A stretch of 64,000 nt of DNA from Nemertoderma westbladi (lineage: Eukaryota; Xenacoelomorpha; Nemertodermatida; Nemertodermatidae): contig JAUCBJ010000608.1 of assembly GCA_032718475.1 (NCBI GenBank), forward strand, positions 1-64,000, in the 5' to 3' direction. The notes under the pieces are model-generated. The model was given only the letters and a program-made list of their open reading frames with translations, made no database searches and was not told the origin of the DNA. The position numbers and the translations under genes were made by a program. Positions 24,301 to 34,500 of the stretch are shown here, piece after piece (the stretch's first letter is position 1; every line of letters starts with the position of its first letter).

Positions 24301-26822
24301 CTAACTGGAAAGGCCGGAAGATGAGTCACTCTAACTGGAAAGGCCGGAAGGTGAGTCATTCTAACTGGAAAGGACGGAAGTTGAGTCATTCTAACTGGAA
24401 AGGCCGCAAGGTGAGTCATTCTAAGTGGAAAGGCCGGAAGGTGAGTCATTCTAACTGGAAAGGACGGAAGGTGTGTCATTCTAACTGGATAGGCCGGAAG
24501 GTGAGTCATTCTAACTGGAAAGGCCGGAAGGTGAGTCATTCTAACTGGAAAGGGCGGAAGGTGAGTCATTCTAACTGGATAGGCCGGAAGTTGAGTCATT
24601 CTAACTGGAAAGGCCGCAAGGTGAGTCATTCTAAGTGGAAAGGCCGGAAGGTGAGTCATTCTAACTGGAAAGGACGGAAGGTGTGTCATTCTAACTGGAA
24701 AGGCCTGAAGGTGAGTCATTCTAACTGGGAAGGACGGAATGTGAGTCATTCTATCTGGAAAGGCCGCAAGGTGAGTCATTATAAGTGGAAAGGCCGGAAG
24801 GTGTGTCATTCTAACTGGAAAGGCCGGAAGGTGAGTCATTCGAACTGGAAAGATCGATAATATATGTCTACATATATGTATATACATGTATATACATATA
24901 TGATAATACATGTTTGAAATATATTTTGTCCCTTATCGCGACAAATGGCTTCTTTTGATTCGTTGACGTTTATAATATACAGGAGTTGCCATACATTGCA
25001 TTATCTGGTGCGTGTGGGTTGTTTTACCTATGGATAGTTTTAACTTATATGTTGTGTGGGTTGTTTTACCTATGGATGGTTTTAACTAATATGTTGTGTG
25101 GGTTGTTTTACCTATGGATGGTTTTAACTTATATTTTGTGTGGGTTGTTCTGGTATACCATATCTTATAAACGGACGGGACTGACATACAAGTCTAGAAC
25201 TCCATCTTGAATAATTATTGTTAATTTTTTTTTTATTGTGGTATGTGTTGTTTTGCTCTATGGTATTGATCGTTATTTCTACCTCTTTTTGGTTTATATT
25301 GGGTTTTCTGGGGCGCTGAATGCTATAAAACATGTTGTAGGTAGGGTCACTCAGGTCTGCGTAGGGTTACTTTTCGGCCCCACCTCAATGGCGAAAATAA
25401 CTAACTTGTAATTGTCGTGCAGCACCGATTCCCGTTAAGAAGCCTAACCAAAATTTAAACCGTTGGAAAATGAAAAATGTAACCATTGAATTCAACATTC
25501 AGGAAAACCTAGTAGTTGACATTATTATCGACCAATTCTGGTATTTATTTTTTGTTTTTTTCGTATGCGAAAAAGCTATCCAGGAGCTTTTTGGTAAAAT
25601 TCATACATCTTTATTGAATTTCGAAGGGCAGGTTGTCAAAATGACCCCCCCCCCCCCCCGAGTGGTTTCCGTATGTAATGGATAATGTAAATATTTATTG
25701 TATCACAACAGTTTTCTGTTCGACCTAATCGTTAATGCTAAATATCTGTAACTCTGTATTGCAGGTCTTCCCAGTCTCACGGAAGTGTCTTTAGTTAACA
25801 ACCCAGTTTCTGTAACTCTGTATTGCAGGTCTTCCCAGTCTCACGGAAGTGTCTTTAGTTAACAACCCAGTTTCTGTAACTCTGTATTGCAGGTCTTCCC
25901 AGTCTCACGGAAGTGTCTTTAGTTAACAACCCAGTTTCTGTAACTCTGTATTGCAGGTCTTCCCAGTCTCACGGAAGTGTCTTTAGTTAACAACCCAGTT
26001 TCTGTAACTCTGTATTGCAGGTCTTCCCAGTCTCACGGAAGTGTCTTTAGTTAACAACCCAGTTTCTGTAACTCTGTATTGCAGGTCTTCCCAGTCTCAC
26101 GGAAGTGTCTTTAGTTAACAACCCAGTTTCTGTAACTCTGTATTGCAGGTCTTCCCAGTCTCACGGAAGTGTCTTTAGTTAACAACCCAGTTTCTGTAAC
26201 TCTGTATTGCAGGTCTTCCCAGTCTCACGGAAGTGTCTTTAGTTAACAACCCAGTTTCTGTAACTCTGTATTGCAGGTCTTCCCAGTCTCACGGAAGTGT
26301 CTTTAGTTAACAACCCAGTTTCTGTAACTCTGTATTGCAGGTCTTCCCAGTCTCACGGAAGTGTCTTTAGTTAACAACCCAGTTTCTCGTCGAATGGTCC
26401 ATAGACCTATCCTTGTGTTCAGGATTCCTCAACTGAAAATATTAGACGGAATAGTTATTTCCGAAGAGGAACGCCAGAGGGCGCAACTTTATTTCTCGGA
26501 GCAAAACGTCGGCCCCTCCTTTGAATCCCCTCCACCTTCGTTGCCAGGGTTACAACACCAGCAGCATCATTCAACCTCCAACCCCTCGCACAACCAACCA
26601 ATCAGAGTGACCAGCGTGCAACTAGGTTCCCAACCGGGCACTCATTGGCCAGCGGCGTCGGGGCCAATTAACCGCAATCTGATTGGCTACCCGCAGTCCA
26701 CCCAGGCCTTCTATCTCAACCTCCCGCGTACTGGCAGGGATGCGAGTTCTAAAAATAACCACGTGAATCATTACGAACCCGGAACAGAGATACAGAGAAA
26801 CCAGAGACCGCGTAAATATTAA
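16887..26822 (+). CDS. LRRC9: Leucine-rich repeat-containing protein 9, complete, four coding exons
   Basis: Joining 16887-18338, 19359-20257, 20963-22401 and 26341-26822 gives 4,272 bases, exactly 1,424 codons with stop. The 1,423 residues are close to the ~1,450 of vertebrate LRRC9. All junctions are GT-AG with matching phases (0, 2, 1). Diagnostic pieces include CSLCNYSIYVLYHLPTLQR in exon 1, CDCATRQCDWFVFNGSLVVP in exon 2, RLRVIGRL across exons 2-3 and a conserved C-terminal LRR cap. LRRs occupy about residues 60-240, 675-790 and 850-1320, with a charged, helical linker at about 285-370. An in-frame stop at 16875-16877 fixes the ATG. Its molecular function is not established; from memory it is expressed in ciliated tissues. 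Vertebrate genes have many more exons, so this copy has few introns. Confidence 0.95.
18339..19358 (+). other. LRRC9: LRRC9 intron 1
   Basis: A 1,020-base AT-rich intron with a C run near 19293-19309. It starts GTTAGT and ends in TATCCGTCAG. No other gene is visible. Confidence 0.85.
19359..20257 (+). CDS. LRRC9: LRRC9 coding exon 2
   Basis: It begins VLIKGVNSSV immediately after TCCGTCAG and is in phase with exon 1. It encodes the region between the two LRR blocks, including VCKVFLGRTMPVYK and the Cys-rich CDCATRQCDW, a 7-residue repeat, and the first LRRs of the second block. The donor TTAG|GTTAGT leaves phase 2. Confidence 0.93.
19680..19765 (+). repeat. LRRC9: Coding 21-bp minisatellite in LRRC9 exon 2
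   Basis: Four tandem 21-base units encode TGVQPAF four times (about residues 591-619), with one Thr-to-Asn change. Being a multiple of three, it keeps the frame; it sits in a Pro/Asp-rich linker between LRR blocks. Confidence 0.9.
20258..20962 (+). other. LRRC9: LRRC9 intron 2
   Basis: A 705-base AT-rich intron from GTTAGT to TTGTTTCTCAG. Nothing else was recognised in it. Confidence 0.85.
20963..22401 (+). CDS. LRRC9: LRRC9 coding exon 3
   Basis: It encodes about residues 784-1263, almost all LRRs (LxxLxLxxNxI units such as LVELYLGNNKVTDI). The first base completes Arg of RLRVIGRL. The exon ends at ELERLE plus one base of Gly, at GGAAG|GTGAGT. That donor is the first member of the 30-bp array that fills the start of intron 3; retention gives GESF and a stop. 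Confidence 0.95.
22386..24858 (+). repeat. LRRC9: 30-bp minisatellite of LRRC9 exon-3 end plus 5' splice site, ~82 copies
   Basis: Each unit is a copy of the last 16 bases of exon 3 (CTGGAAAGGCCGGAAG) followed by the first 14 of the intron (GTGAGTCATTCTAA). The first unit contains the genuine exon end. About 82 units run almost without a break (one is 29 bases). Most keep AAG|GTGAGT; variants carry GTGTGT, GTGATT, ATGAGT or TTGAGT. The period is a multiple of three, so long spurious frames exist on both strands (SNWKGRKVSH and MTHLPAFPVR repeats). In the LRRC9 frame every unit ends in TAA. Confidence 0.95.
24859..25744 (+). repeat. LRRC9: Middle of LRRC9 intron 3 with a 42-bp tandem repeat
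   Basis: Between the donor and acceptor arrays lies 0.9 kb of intron. At 25012-25150 a 42-base unit containing GTGTGGGTTGTTTTACCTAT repeats a little over three times. A C run lies near 25644-25658. No exon is evident. Confidence 0.8.
25745..26387 (+). repeat. LRRC9: 64-bp array of LRRC9 intron-3 acceptor plus exon-4 start, 10 copies
   Basis: Each unit is 17-20 bases of intron end (GTAACTCTGTATTGCAG) plus the first 47 bases of exon 4 (starting GTCTTCCCAGTC). The exon-start position recurs at 25765, 25829 and every 64 bases to 26341. The copies look identical. Since 64 is not a multiple of three, any acceptor before the last runs into TAA in the next copy. The last copy continues into the rest of exon 4. 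Confidence 0.95.
26341..26822 (+). CDS. LRRC9: LRRC9 coding exon 4 (terminal)
   Basis: Two bases complete Gly after LE, giving GLPSLTEVSLVNNPVS and then the conserved RPILVFRIPQLKILDG with an EEERQRAQLYF cap, and a Gln/Pro/Ser/Asn-rich tail that ends RPRKY. TAA is at 26820-26822. The acceptor is the last of ten tandem copies of the same sequence. Confidence 0.93.
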
Positions 26823-26935
26823 TTTTTAATACTGTATCTGCAATTTATTTTTATTAAATTAACTAATTTTTTTTAATACTACAAAGTTTTTTTATTTGAT
26901 ATTTTCTTATTTACAAAAATGAATTAATTTCAATT

Positions 26936-26941
26936 AATAAA
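26936..26941 (+). terminator. LRRC9: LRRC9 polyadenylation signal
   Basis: AATAAA lies 114 bases after the stop in AT-rich DNA. An ATTAAA variant at about 26855 is an alternative. Confidence 0.55.
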
Positions 26942-27541
26942 ATTTATTTAATTTAGCATTAAGTTAATATAATAATTCATATGCAAATACTATTTTTTAT
27001 TTATTTGTGTGGAATTAATTTTGCACTACCAAATCGCCAGGCCGACATATTTTCTAACTTTATATCGCAGTGCGACATTATTTCTCAGTATGTCCGTCCC
27101 TACGCGTTTACTATGTATTTTCAGTATATCCAATATATCCAGTATGTCACCGCGTTATTATTAGGTTGTTCTAGAAAGTGTAAGTGCATAACTACTAATA
27201 ATTCCTCACAAATAAATAAGATTAGATTATTATTGCCTTCGTCATGTACAATTCAAATTAATAATAATATTGTAAGTAATAAATATTACTGTTTTGCTAA
27301 AGTTTGTTCCGACTTCTTCTTAAAGTTATTATTCACACATTATTCAAATATTATGTTCTGGAATGGTTTTGTCGAAATTCCAATTACAATTAACTATCTC
27401 ACGGCAGTAATGGATCTTTCATAATCTTAAGCGGTGACCGGATCGGGTCTATGAGTGTTTCATTCCCCGATCACAATCCATGAAGTTTTTGCACTGGTAT
27501 AATAGACCAAGGGTAGGGCACACTTTGCACACATAGGTATA
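26942..27541. other. Intergenic after LRRC9
   Basis: AT-rich. The 147-codon frame at 26981-27424 starts with a hydrophobic run but shows no family motif and has strongly biased AT-rich codons, so I do not annotate it as a gene. Confidence 0.4.
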
Positions 27542-28664
27542 CAGTTGGGTGTGCCGGATATCCGGATTTTGAGAAAAAAAATCCGGTTCCGGCTCCGGCC
27601 GGATTTCAATTTTTTGGCCGGATTTCAATTTCAACGAAATGTTGACAAAATTTACAATTAATGTGAATTTAACAAAAAAACATCAAAATAATTTTCTTTT
27701 AAATTGAACCAAATTTAAACATAAGCAAATACAATGCAATACAAAACAAAACAATGATTTTCATAGTTTGTATCAAATTCATTCATCTTATGAATTATGA
27801 TAAAGTCTAAAGCAGAGCTATTATTTTATGACAATCAACATGCTGAGCTGACTGACTACTTTTTACCAAGAATATTTGTGTTTGGTTGGCTCACTAACAG
27901 TTAATATATAATAAATAGTACATGATGCCCATATACTAATCATAACTACTGTAATCAATAATTATTATAGTTTCCCAGCGCGCAAGCTTTGATGTTAGCT
28001 CCAGGTATTGTTATAAATTGAGATTAAGCTACAACCGTGAATGACCTGTTTATATATTCGACAGGCAATTTAGAAACTCTTAGTAAATCCAATTTAACTC
28101 AGAAAGTATAAAAAACTACAGCAATTGTTACTTCGTTCTATTTTTCAATTTGCAATTTATTTATCAAATCAATCCATTACGGTATATCAAATCGTCGTAG
28201 GTTATGGTACAAAAATATTAGTTTATCTTCGCGATCAGGAAGTAGACGAGAGCGTTTCTCATCAAATACATTACCAACCTCTACAAATATTCGCTCGGAA
28301 TAAATTGAAGACGCTGCACGCTGGTGATACTAAATATATGTACAAGTATTTGTAAATTAGGAAACGCTCTTCTCGTCCCGTTTAGTTAGGATAATTGACA
28401 TACATATCTACTTCTAAATTCATAATATTATAAAGTCAAATTCCTTATCATGACCTTGTTGATCATGATCCAGCACGTTATCTATCGACGCAGTACCTAA
28501 CGCCCAAAGGATCATATGACGTGGTACCCTCCCTCCCTCCAGTTCTGTTCATGCATAAAGGTACCATACAGCCGATTCAAGTAAAAAAGTAGTCGTATAT
28601 AAAAAATCCAGCTTTGGCCGGCTGGTTTGAAAGTTTGAAAATAGTCAATCCGGCACATCCCTAG
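27542..28664 (-). mobile_element. Decayed hAT element with GTGCCGGAT-type ends
   Basis: The left end CAGTTGGGTGTGCCGGAT and the inverted right end CTAGGGATGTGCCGGAT resemble the CAGGGATGTGCCGGAT-type termini of some hAT elements. Interior CCGGATTT and GGCCGG words repeat near both ends. No clean 8-bp duplication survives. A transposase C-terminus lies inside on the minus strand. Confidence 0.6.
28177..28329 (-). pseudogene. hAT transposase C-terminal dimerisation domain remnant
   Basis: The minus strand reads SSIYSERIFVEVGNVFDEKR and then RSRLLPDREDKLIFLYHNLR. This matches the hAT dimerisation domain pattern (SER-F-x-GN, KRSRL-P, L-FL-NL). A stop lies just upstream (28330-28332) and the natural stop at 28177-28179, so only the last ~50 residues remain. 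Confidence 0.85.
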
Positions 28665-28763
28665 TATAGGCCTTGCCTACATAAAGTAAGGCAGGTATGG
28701 CAGCCTAAATAGGTCTTTAAAATACCTGAGTGTTTAAAGCTCATCTATCCCATCATATTAGAC

Positions 28764-29400
28764 ATGTACCGAACAACAAGAGTCCCACAAGAAATGAAAA
28801 CAAATAAGTTGGTGCCAGTTCCCAAGAAGGGCAACCTAACACTCTATGGTTCTTTTCGGGGAATCTCATTGATCTCGATTGCTGCAAAGCTATACAATAG
28901 AATTCTATTAAATCGCATCAGGGATCCCATTGAGAGACTGCTCCGTGGAAATCAGAATGGTTTCCGTAAGGTCGTGGGACCAAGGAGCCCATTTTGGCAC
29001 TTAGAAGGATAATTGAAGAGTTATCAAAAATAAAAAAGAAAGACAGGCATCTGGCTGTTATCTTTGTTGACTTCTTCAAGGCCTTTGATTCAGTCTCTCG
29101 GTCACGTATGTTCAGCATACTTTCATTATATGGGATTCCTGATGAAATTATTGCAGCAATCAGATCAGTATACGATGGTTCGACAACATTTGTGTCTACT
29201 GTTGACGGTGACACAGAACCATTTGAAGTGTTATGGGGCGTCCCCCATTTATGGGGCGTCCCCCATTATGAACAAGAATGGTGCAAGTGTGTCTCCCACA
29301 CACTTGCACCATTCTTGTTCATAATTGTGGTTGACAATGTTCAACGCATGTCCTTAGATCATCATAATGCTTATTATTATTATTATTATTTTATTATTTA
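28764..29400 (+). pseudogene. RTE-like LINE reverse transcriptase fragment, frameshifted
   Basis: The first frame encodes KLVPVPKKGN, RGISLISIAAKLYNRILLNR and NGFRK, the N-terminal fingers of a non-LTR RT. The frame then shifts to IIEELSKIKKKDRHLAVIF with VDFFKAFDSVSRSRMF and YGIPDEIIAAIRSVYDG. The GVP region is duplicated and rearranged, then TLAPFLFIIVVDN follows. It resembles RTE/RTEX-type endonuclease-reverse transcriptases. It is broken by the frameshift, the local inversion and truncation before the catalytic ADD. Confidence 0.85.
29268..29322. repeat. Perfect 25-bp-arm palindrome inside the RT relic
   Basis: Arms reading ATGAACAAGAATGGTGCAAG and onward are mirrored exactly across a five-base CTCCC loop. 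The right arm is the natural RT coding sequence (TLAPFLF), so the left arm is an inverted duplicate. Confidence 0.9.
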
Positions 29401-29689
29401 ATCACAAATGTTTAAAACAGAGGAGAAAAACATATGGTATTAAAAAACAACTAGGTTATTGCACGAGTATAAACAGGTACAAGGGAACACTTACAGTTGT
29501 CGCCCCTCAATAAGACACAGATAGAATTGGTATGACGAATATGGCACAAAATATGAAATAAAAATAAAAACAGACTCATATTAAAAAACAGACAAAATCA
29601 ATGAATCAAAAAATGATGATGGGGTGATGATAACTCCACCTACTGGCTCCAGAAGTCGAGGAAATCCTGCTGTTAAAAATATCGAGTGT

Positions 29690-30112
29690 TGAAAAATATC
29701 GAGATGAAAAATATCGAGAGTAAAAATTCGAGTGTTGAAAATATCGAGAGTAAAAATATCGAGTGTTGAAAAATATCGAGAGTAAAAATTCGAGTGTTGA
29801 AAATATCGAGAGTAAAAATATCGAGTGTTGAAAAATATCGAGAGTAAAAATATCGAGTGTTGAAAAATGTCGAGTGTTGAAAAGTATCGAGAGTAAAAAT
29901 ATCGTGAGTAAAAATATCGAGTGTTGAAAAATATCGTGTGTTGAAAAATATCGAGTGTTGAAAAATATCGAGTGTTGAAAAATATCGAGTGTTGAAAAAT
30001 ATCGAGAGTAAAAATATCGAGTGTTGAAAAATGTCGAGTGTTGAAAAGTATCGAGAGTAAAAATATCGAGAGTAAAAATATCGAGTGTTGAAAAATATCG
30101 AGTATGACTTAG
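29690..30112 (+). repeat. ATATCGAG minisatellite (15- and 17/18-bp units)
   Basis: Two unit types alternate irregularly: ATATCGAGTGTTGAAAA and ATATCGAGAGTAAAA. The reverse complement of the same family forms the array at 38680-39238. Confidence 0.9.
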
Positions 30113-30114
30113 TA

Positions 30115-30352
30115 TGTCGTTCGCACGACTGAGTAAGTCGTTCGCACGAGTTACTATGTCGTTCGCACGAGTTAGTTAAGTCGTTCGCACGACTTACTTA
30201 GTAAGTCGTTCGCACGAGTTACTATGTCGTTCGCACGAGTTAGTTAAGTCGTTCGCACGACTTACCTAACTCGTGCGAACGACATCGTGCGACGTGCTTA
30301 CTCGTCTTAGTAAGTAGTTCGCACGACATACTAAGTCGTTCGCACGAGTTAG
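30115..30352 (+). repeat. GTCGTTCGCACGA repeat cluster
   Basis: The 13-mer GTCGTTCGCACGA occurs about eight times directly and once inverted (TCGTGCGAACGAC), separated by 7-12-base spacers such as GTTACTAT and GTTAGTTAA. The core is partly palindromic (TCGT...ACGA). There is no coding frame. Confidence 0.88.
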
Positions 30353-31345
30353 CGAAAAATTTTTTTTTCTCATGTCCCTTTAGGGGCTCCGTAGTCTAAA
30401 GTTTAGCAATTTATATAATTATGAAATGTATAGTATAATCAACATTGCACTATAAACAGCACACTACACGAATTTTAGCTATGGTCGGAGATCTGACTAG
30501 ACAACTACTGTATCTTCCTTTATTATTATTCTAATTCTCCGCTTTTCTTGTTGTTATTTCATTGAGTTTTAGCATGGAATCTTTCTTGTGTAGTTCGATA
30601 TTTGGTTTTTGTACTAGTTGTGGGCTGTTACCAACGTCCACTACAACACACGGAACCATTGTCTCCTTGGTTCCCTTTCTGTCTCGTCGTTTATTTACAG
30701 TGTAATTACTCCGGGTTCGCTGTATCAAATCGAATCGTCTGCGTCGACCTGCGTTAATTAGTTAATATAATAATAGATTCGTACATATAGCTAATTCATA
30801 ATATCGTTACCTTTTTTTTGCGAAATGACGTTTAAGACAATTTATTAGAAATCAGTTTCTAAATGTACAGTATTTTATTAATTTATTTAAAACTAGAAGT
30901 TATTATATTAAAATACTACTAGGCTGAGCTGTGAAACGTCTTTTTACGTTTTCCCTATTTGTTATTATATTTTCACGTAGCTTTTTTTGGTATTTGAAAG
31001 AGTCTGTCTCTGCAACCGACACCATAAAAACATACCGGTTGTCACCAAGTTAATGTTTTAGAAAATTATATTTTCCTTTCCATATTCTGTTATTTCGATC
31101 CCCCCCCCCCCCCCCCCCCCCCCCCCGTTTGTAAAATCTACGTCGTAAGCCGACAGCCGTACAATAATTATTGTGAACAAAATTGAAACTGTATAACTAC
31201 ATTCTTGTTTATTGATTTGGATACTACTGTAGCTCTGCTATTGCTATATGTAGTATCCAGTGCAATGTTTTTCAAACTTTGATATACGGTTTACTTTCGT
31301 TATGTGCATTGTTCATATTTTATGGAAATAATGGAAAGGAAATTA
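30353..31345. other. Non-coding, with a 27-base C run
   Basis: A C27 homopolymer occupies 31100-31126. The rest is AT-rich with no supported gene. Confidence 0.6.
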
Positions 31346-31437
31346 TTAAATTGAATTGAATTGAATATTGATTTGGTTATGCCATTGTAACCGGTTACCT
31401 TCCCTAAACGTAAGGTACGATTTGTGGCTGTTGTCGC
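31346..31437 (-). CDS. Possible last coding exon (C-tail) of the GPCR
   Basis: On the minus strand an acceptor AAAGCTTTCAG precedes GCGACAACAGCC. With the phase-1 donor of the TM7 exon this reads GDNSHKSYLTFREGN and continues to TAA at 31346-31348. A short polar tail is plausible for a peptide GPCR, and phase and distance allow it. There is no conserved motif, so the call rests on the splice phase only; the true last exon could lie elsewhere. Confidence 0.3.
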
Positions 31438-31500
31438 CTGAAAGCTTTCAGGGTAGCATTTACACACATTGAACCCTTCAGAATGCAAATGACATCATAT

Positions 31501-34500
31501 GCCCCACTCATAGAGCCCCACTATTACAAACCTCGTTCTCTATCTCCCTGTACCAGTAACAGAGTTCCACTACTACTAACCCCATTCTCTCTCTCCCCGT
31601 ACCAGTAACAGAGCCCTACTATTTCTAACCTCGTTCTCTCTCTCCCCTTACCGGTAACAGAGCCCCACTACTACTAACCTCGTTCTCTCTCTCCGTACCA
31701 GTAACAGAGCCCCACTACTACTAACCTCGTTCTCTCTCTCCCCTTACCGGTAACAGAGCCCCACTACTACTAACCTCGTTCTCTCTCTCCGTACCAGTAA
31801 CAGAGCCCCACTACTACTAACCTCGTTCTCTCTCTCCCCGTACCAGTAACAGAGCCCCACTACTACTAACCTCGTTCTCTCTCTCCCCTTACCGGTAACA
31901 GAGCCCCACTACTACTAACCTCGTTCTCTCTCTCTCCCCGTACCAGTAACAGAGCCCCACTACTACTAACCTCGTTCTCTCTCTCCCCTTACCGGTAACA
32001 GAGCCCCACTACTACTAACCTCGTTCTCTCTCTCCGTACCAGTAACAGAGCCCCACTACTACTAACCTCGTTCTCTCTCTCCCCGTACCAGTAACAGAGC
32101 CCCACTACTACTAACCTCGTTCTCTCTCTCCCCATACCGGTAACAGAGCCCCACTACTACTAACCTCGTTCTCTCTCTCCCCGTACTGGTAACAGAGCCC
32201 CACTACTACTAACCTCGTTCTCTCTCTCTCCCCATACCAGTAACAGAGCCCCACTACTACTAACCTCGTTCTCTCTCTCTCCCCGTACCAGTAACAGAGC
32301 CCCACTACTACCAACCTCGTTCTCTCTCTCCCCGTACTGGTAACAGAGCCCCACTACTACTAACCTTGTTATCTCTCTCCCCGTACCAGTAACAGAGCCC
32401 CACTACTACTAACCTCGTTCTCTCTCTCCCCGTACCAGTAACAGAGCCCCACTACTACTAACCTCGTTCTCTCTCTCCCCTTACCAGTAACAGAGCCCCA
32501 CTACTACTAACCTCGTTCTCTCTCTCCCCATACCGGTAACAGAGCCCCACTACTACTAACCTCGTTCTCTCTCTCTCCCCGTACCAGTAACAGAGCCCCA
32601 CTACTACCAACCTCGTTCTCTCTCTCCCTGTACTGGTAACAGAGCCCCACTACTACTAACCTTGTTATCTCTCTCCCCGTACCAGTAACAGAGCCCCACT
32701 ACTACTAACCTCGTTCTCTCTCTCCGTACCGGTAACAGAGCCCCACTACTACTAACCTCGTTCTCTCTCTCTCCGTACCGGTAACAGAGCCCCACTACTA
32801 CTAACCTCGTTCTCTCTCTCCCCATACCAGTAACAGAGCCCCACTACTACTAACCTCGTTCTCTCTCTCTCCCCGTACCGGTAACAGAGCCCCACTACTA
32901 CTAACCTCGTTCTCTCTCTCTCCCCATACCAGTAACAGAGCCCCACTACTACTAACCTCGTTCTCTATCTCCCCATACCGGTAACACAGCCCCACTACTA
33001 CTAACCTCGTTATCTCTCTCCCCGTACCAGTAACAGAGCCCCACTACTACTAACCTCGTTCTCTCTCTCCCCGTACCGGTAACAGAGCCCCACTACTACT
33101 AACCTCGTTCTCTATCTCTCCCCATACCAGTAACAGAGCCCCACTACTACTAACCTCGTTCTCTCTTTCTCCCCGTACCGGTAACAGAGCCCCACTACTA
33201 CTAACCTCGTTCTCTCTCTCCCTGTACCGGTAACAGAGCCCCACTACTACTAACCTCGTTCTCTCTCTCTCCCCATACCGGTAACAGAGCCCCACTACTA
33301 CTAACCTCGTTCTCTCTCTCTCCCCGTACCGGTAACAGAGCCCCACTACTACTAACCTCGTTCTCTCTCTCCCTGTACCGGTAACAGAGCCCCACTACTA
33401 CTAACCTCGTTCTCTATCTCTCCCCATACCAGTAACAGAGCCCCACTACTACTAACCTCGTTCTCTCTCTCTCCCCGTACCAGTAACAGAGCCCCACTAC
33501 TACTAACCTCGTTCTCTCTCTCCCTGTACCGGTAACAGAGCCCCACTACTACTAACCTCGTTCTCTCTCTCTCCCCATACCAGTAACAGAGCCCCACTAC
33601 TACTAACCTCGTTCTCTCCCTCTCCGTACCGGTAACAGAGCCCCACTACTACTAACCTTGTTATCTCTCTCCCCGTACCAGTAACAGAGCCCCACTACTA
33701 CTAACCTCGTTCTCTCTCTCCCCGTACCAGTAACAGAGCCCCACTACTACTAACCTCGTTCTCTCTCTCCCCTTACCGGTAACAGAGCCCCACTACTACT
33801 AACCTCGTTCTCTCTCTCCCCATACCGGTAACAGAGCCCCACTACTACTAACCTCGTTCTCTCTCTCCCTGTACCGGTAACAGAGCCCCACTACTACTAA
33901 CCTCGTTCTCTATCTCTCCCCATACCAGTAACAGAGCCCCACTACTACTAACCTCGTTCTCTCTCTCTCCCCGTACCAGTAACAGAGCCCCACTACTACT
34001 AACCTCGTTCTCTCTCTCCCTGTACCGGTAACAGAGCCCCACTACTACTAACCTCGTTCTCTCTCTCTCCCCATACCAGTAACAGAGCCCCACTACTACT
34101 AACCTCGTTCTCTCTCTCTCCCCATACCAGTAACAGAGCCCCACTACTACTAACCTCGTTCTCTCTCTCTCCCCATACCAGTAACAGAGCCCCACTACTA
34201 CTAACCTCGTTCTCTCTCTCTCCCCGTACCGGTAACAGAGCCCCACTACTACTAACCTCGTTCTCTCTCTCCCTGTACCGGTAACAGAGCCCCACTACTA
34301 CTAACCTCGTTCTCTCTCTCTCCCCATACCAGTAACAGAGCCCCACTACTACTAACCTCGTTCTCTCTCTCTCCCCATACCAGTAACAGAGCCCCACTAC
34401 TACTAACCTCGTTCTCTCTCTCTCCCCGTACCAGTAACAGAGCCCCACTACTACTAACCTCGTTCTCTCTCTCTCCCCATACCAGTAACAGAGCCCCACT

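Noticed and set aside
22386-24858. CRISPR-like array
   Set aside because: Units are contiguous without unique spacers, in an animal intron, and match the exon junction.
22557-24911. Long frames of ten-residue repeats (MTHLPAFPVR on minus, SNWKGRKVSH on plus)
   Set aside because: They exist only because the 30-bp satellite is a multiple of three; the array is LRRC9 intron.
26981-27424. 147-codon ORF downstream of LRRC9
   Set aside because: AT-driven composition, no family motif, and it lies beyond the polyadenylation signal.
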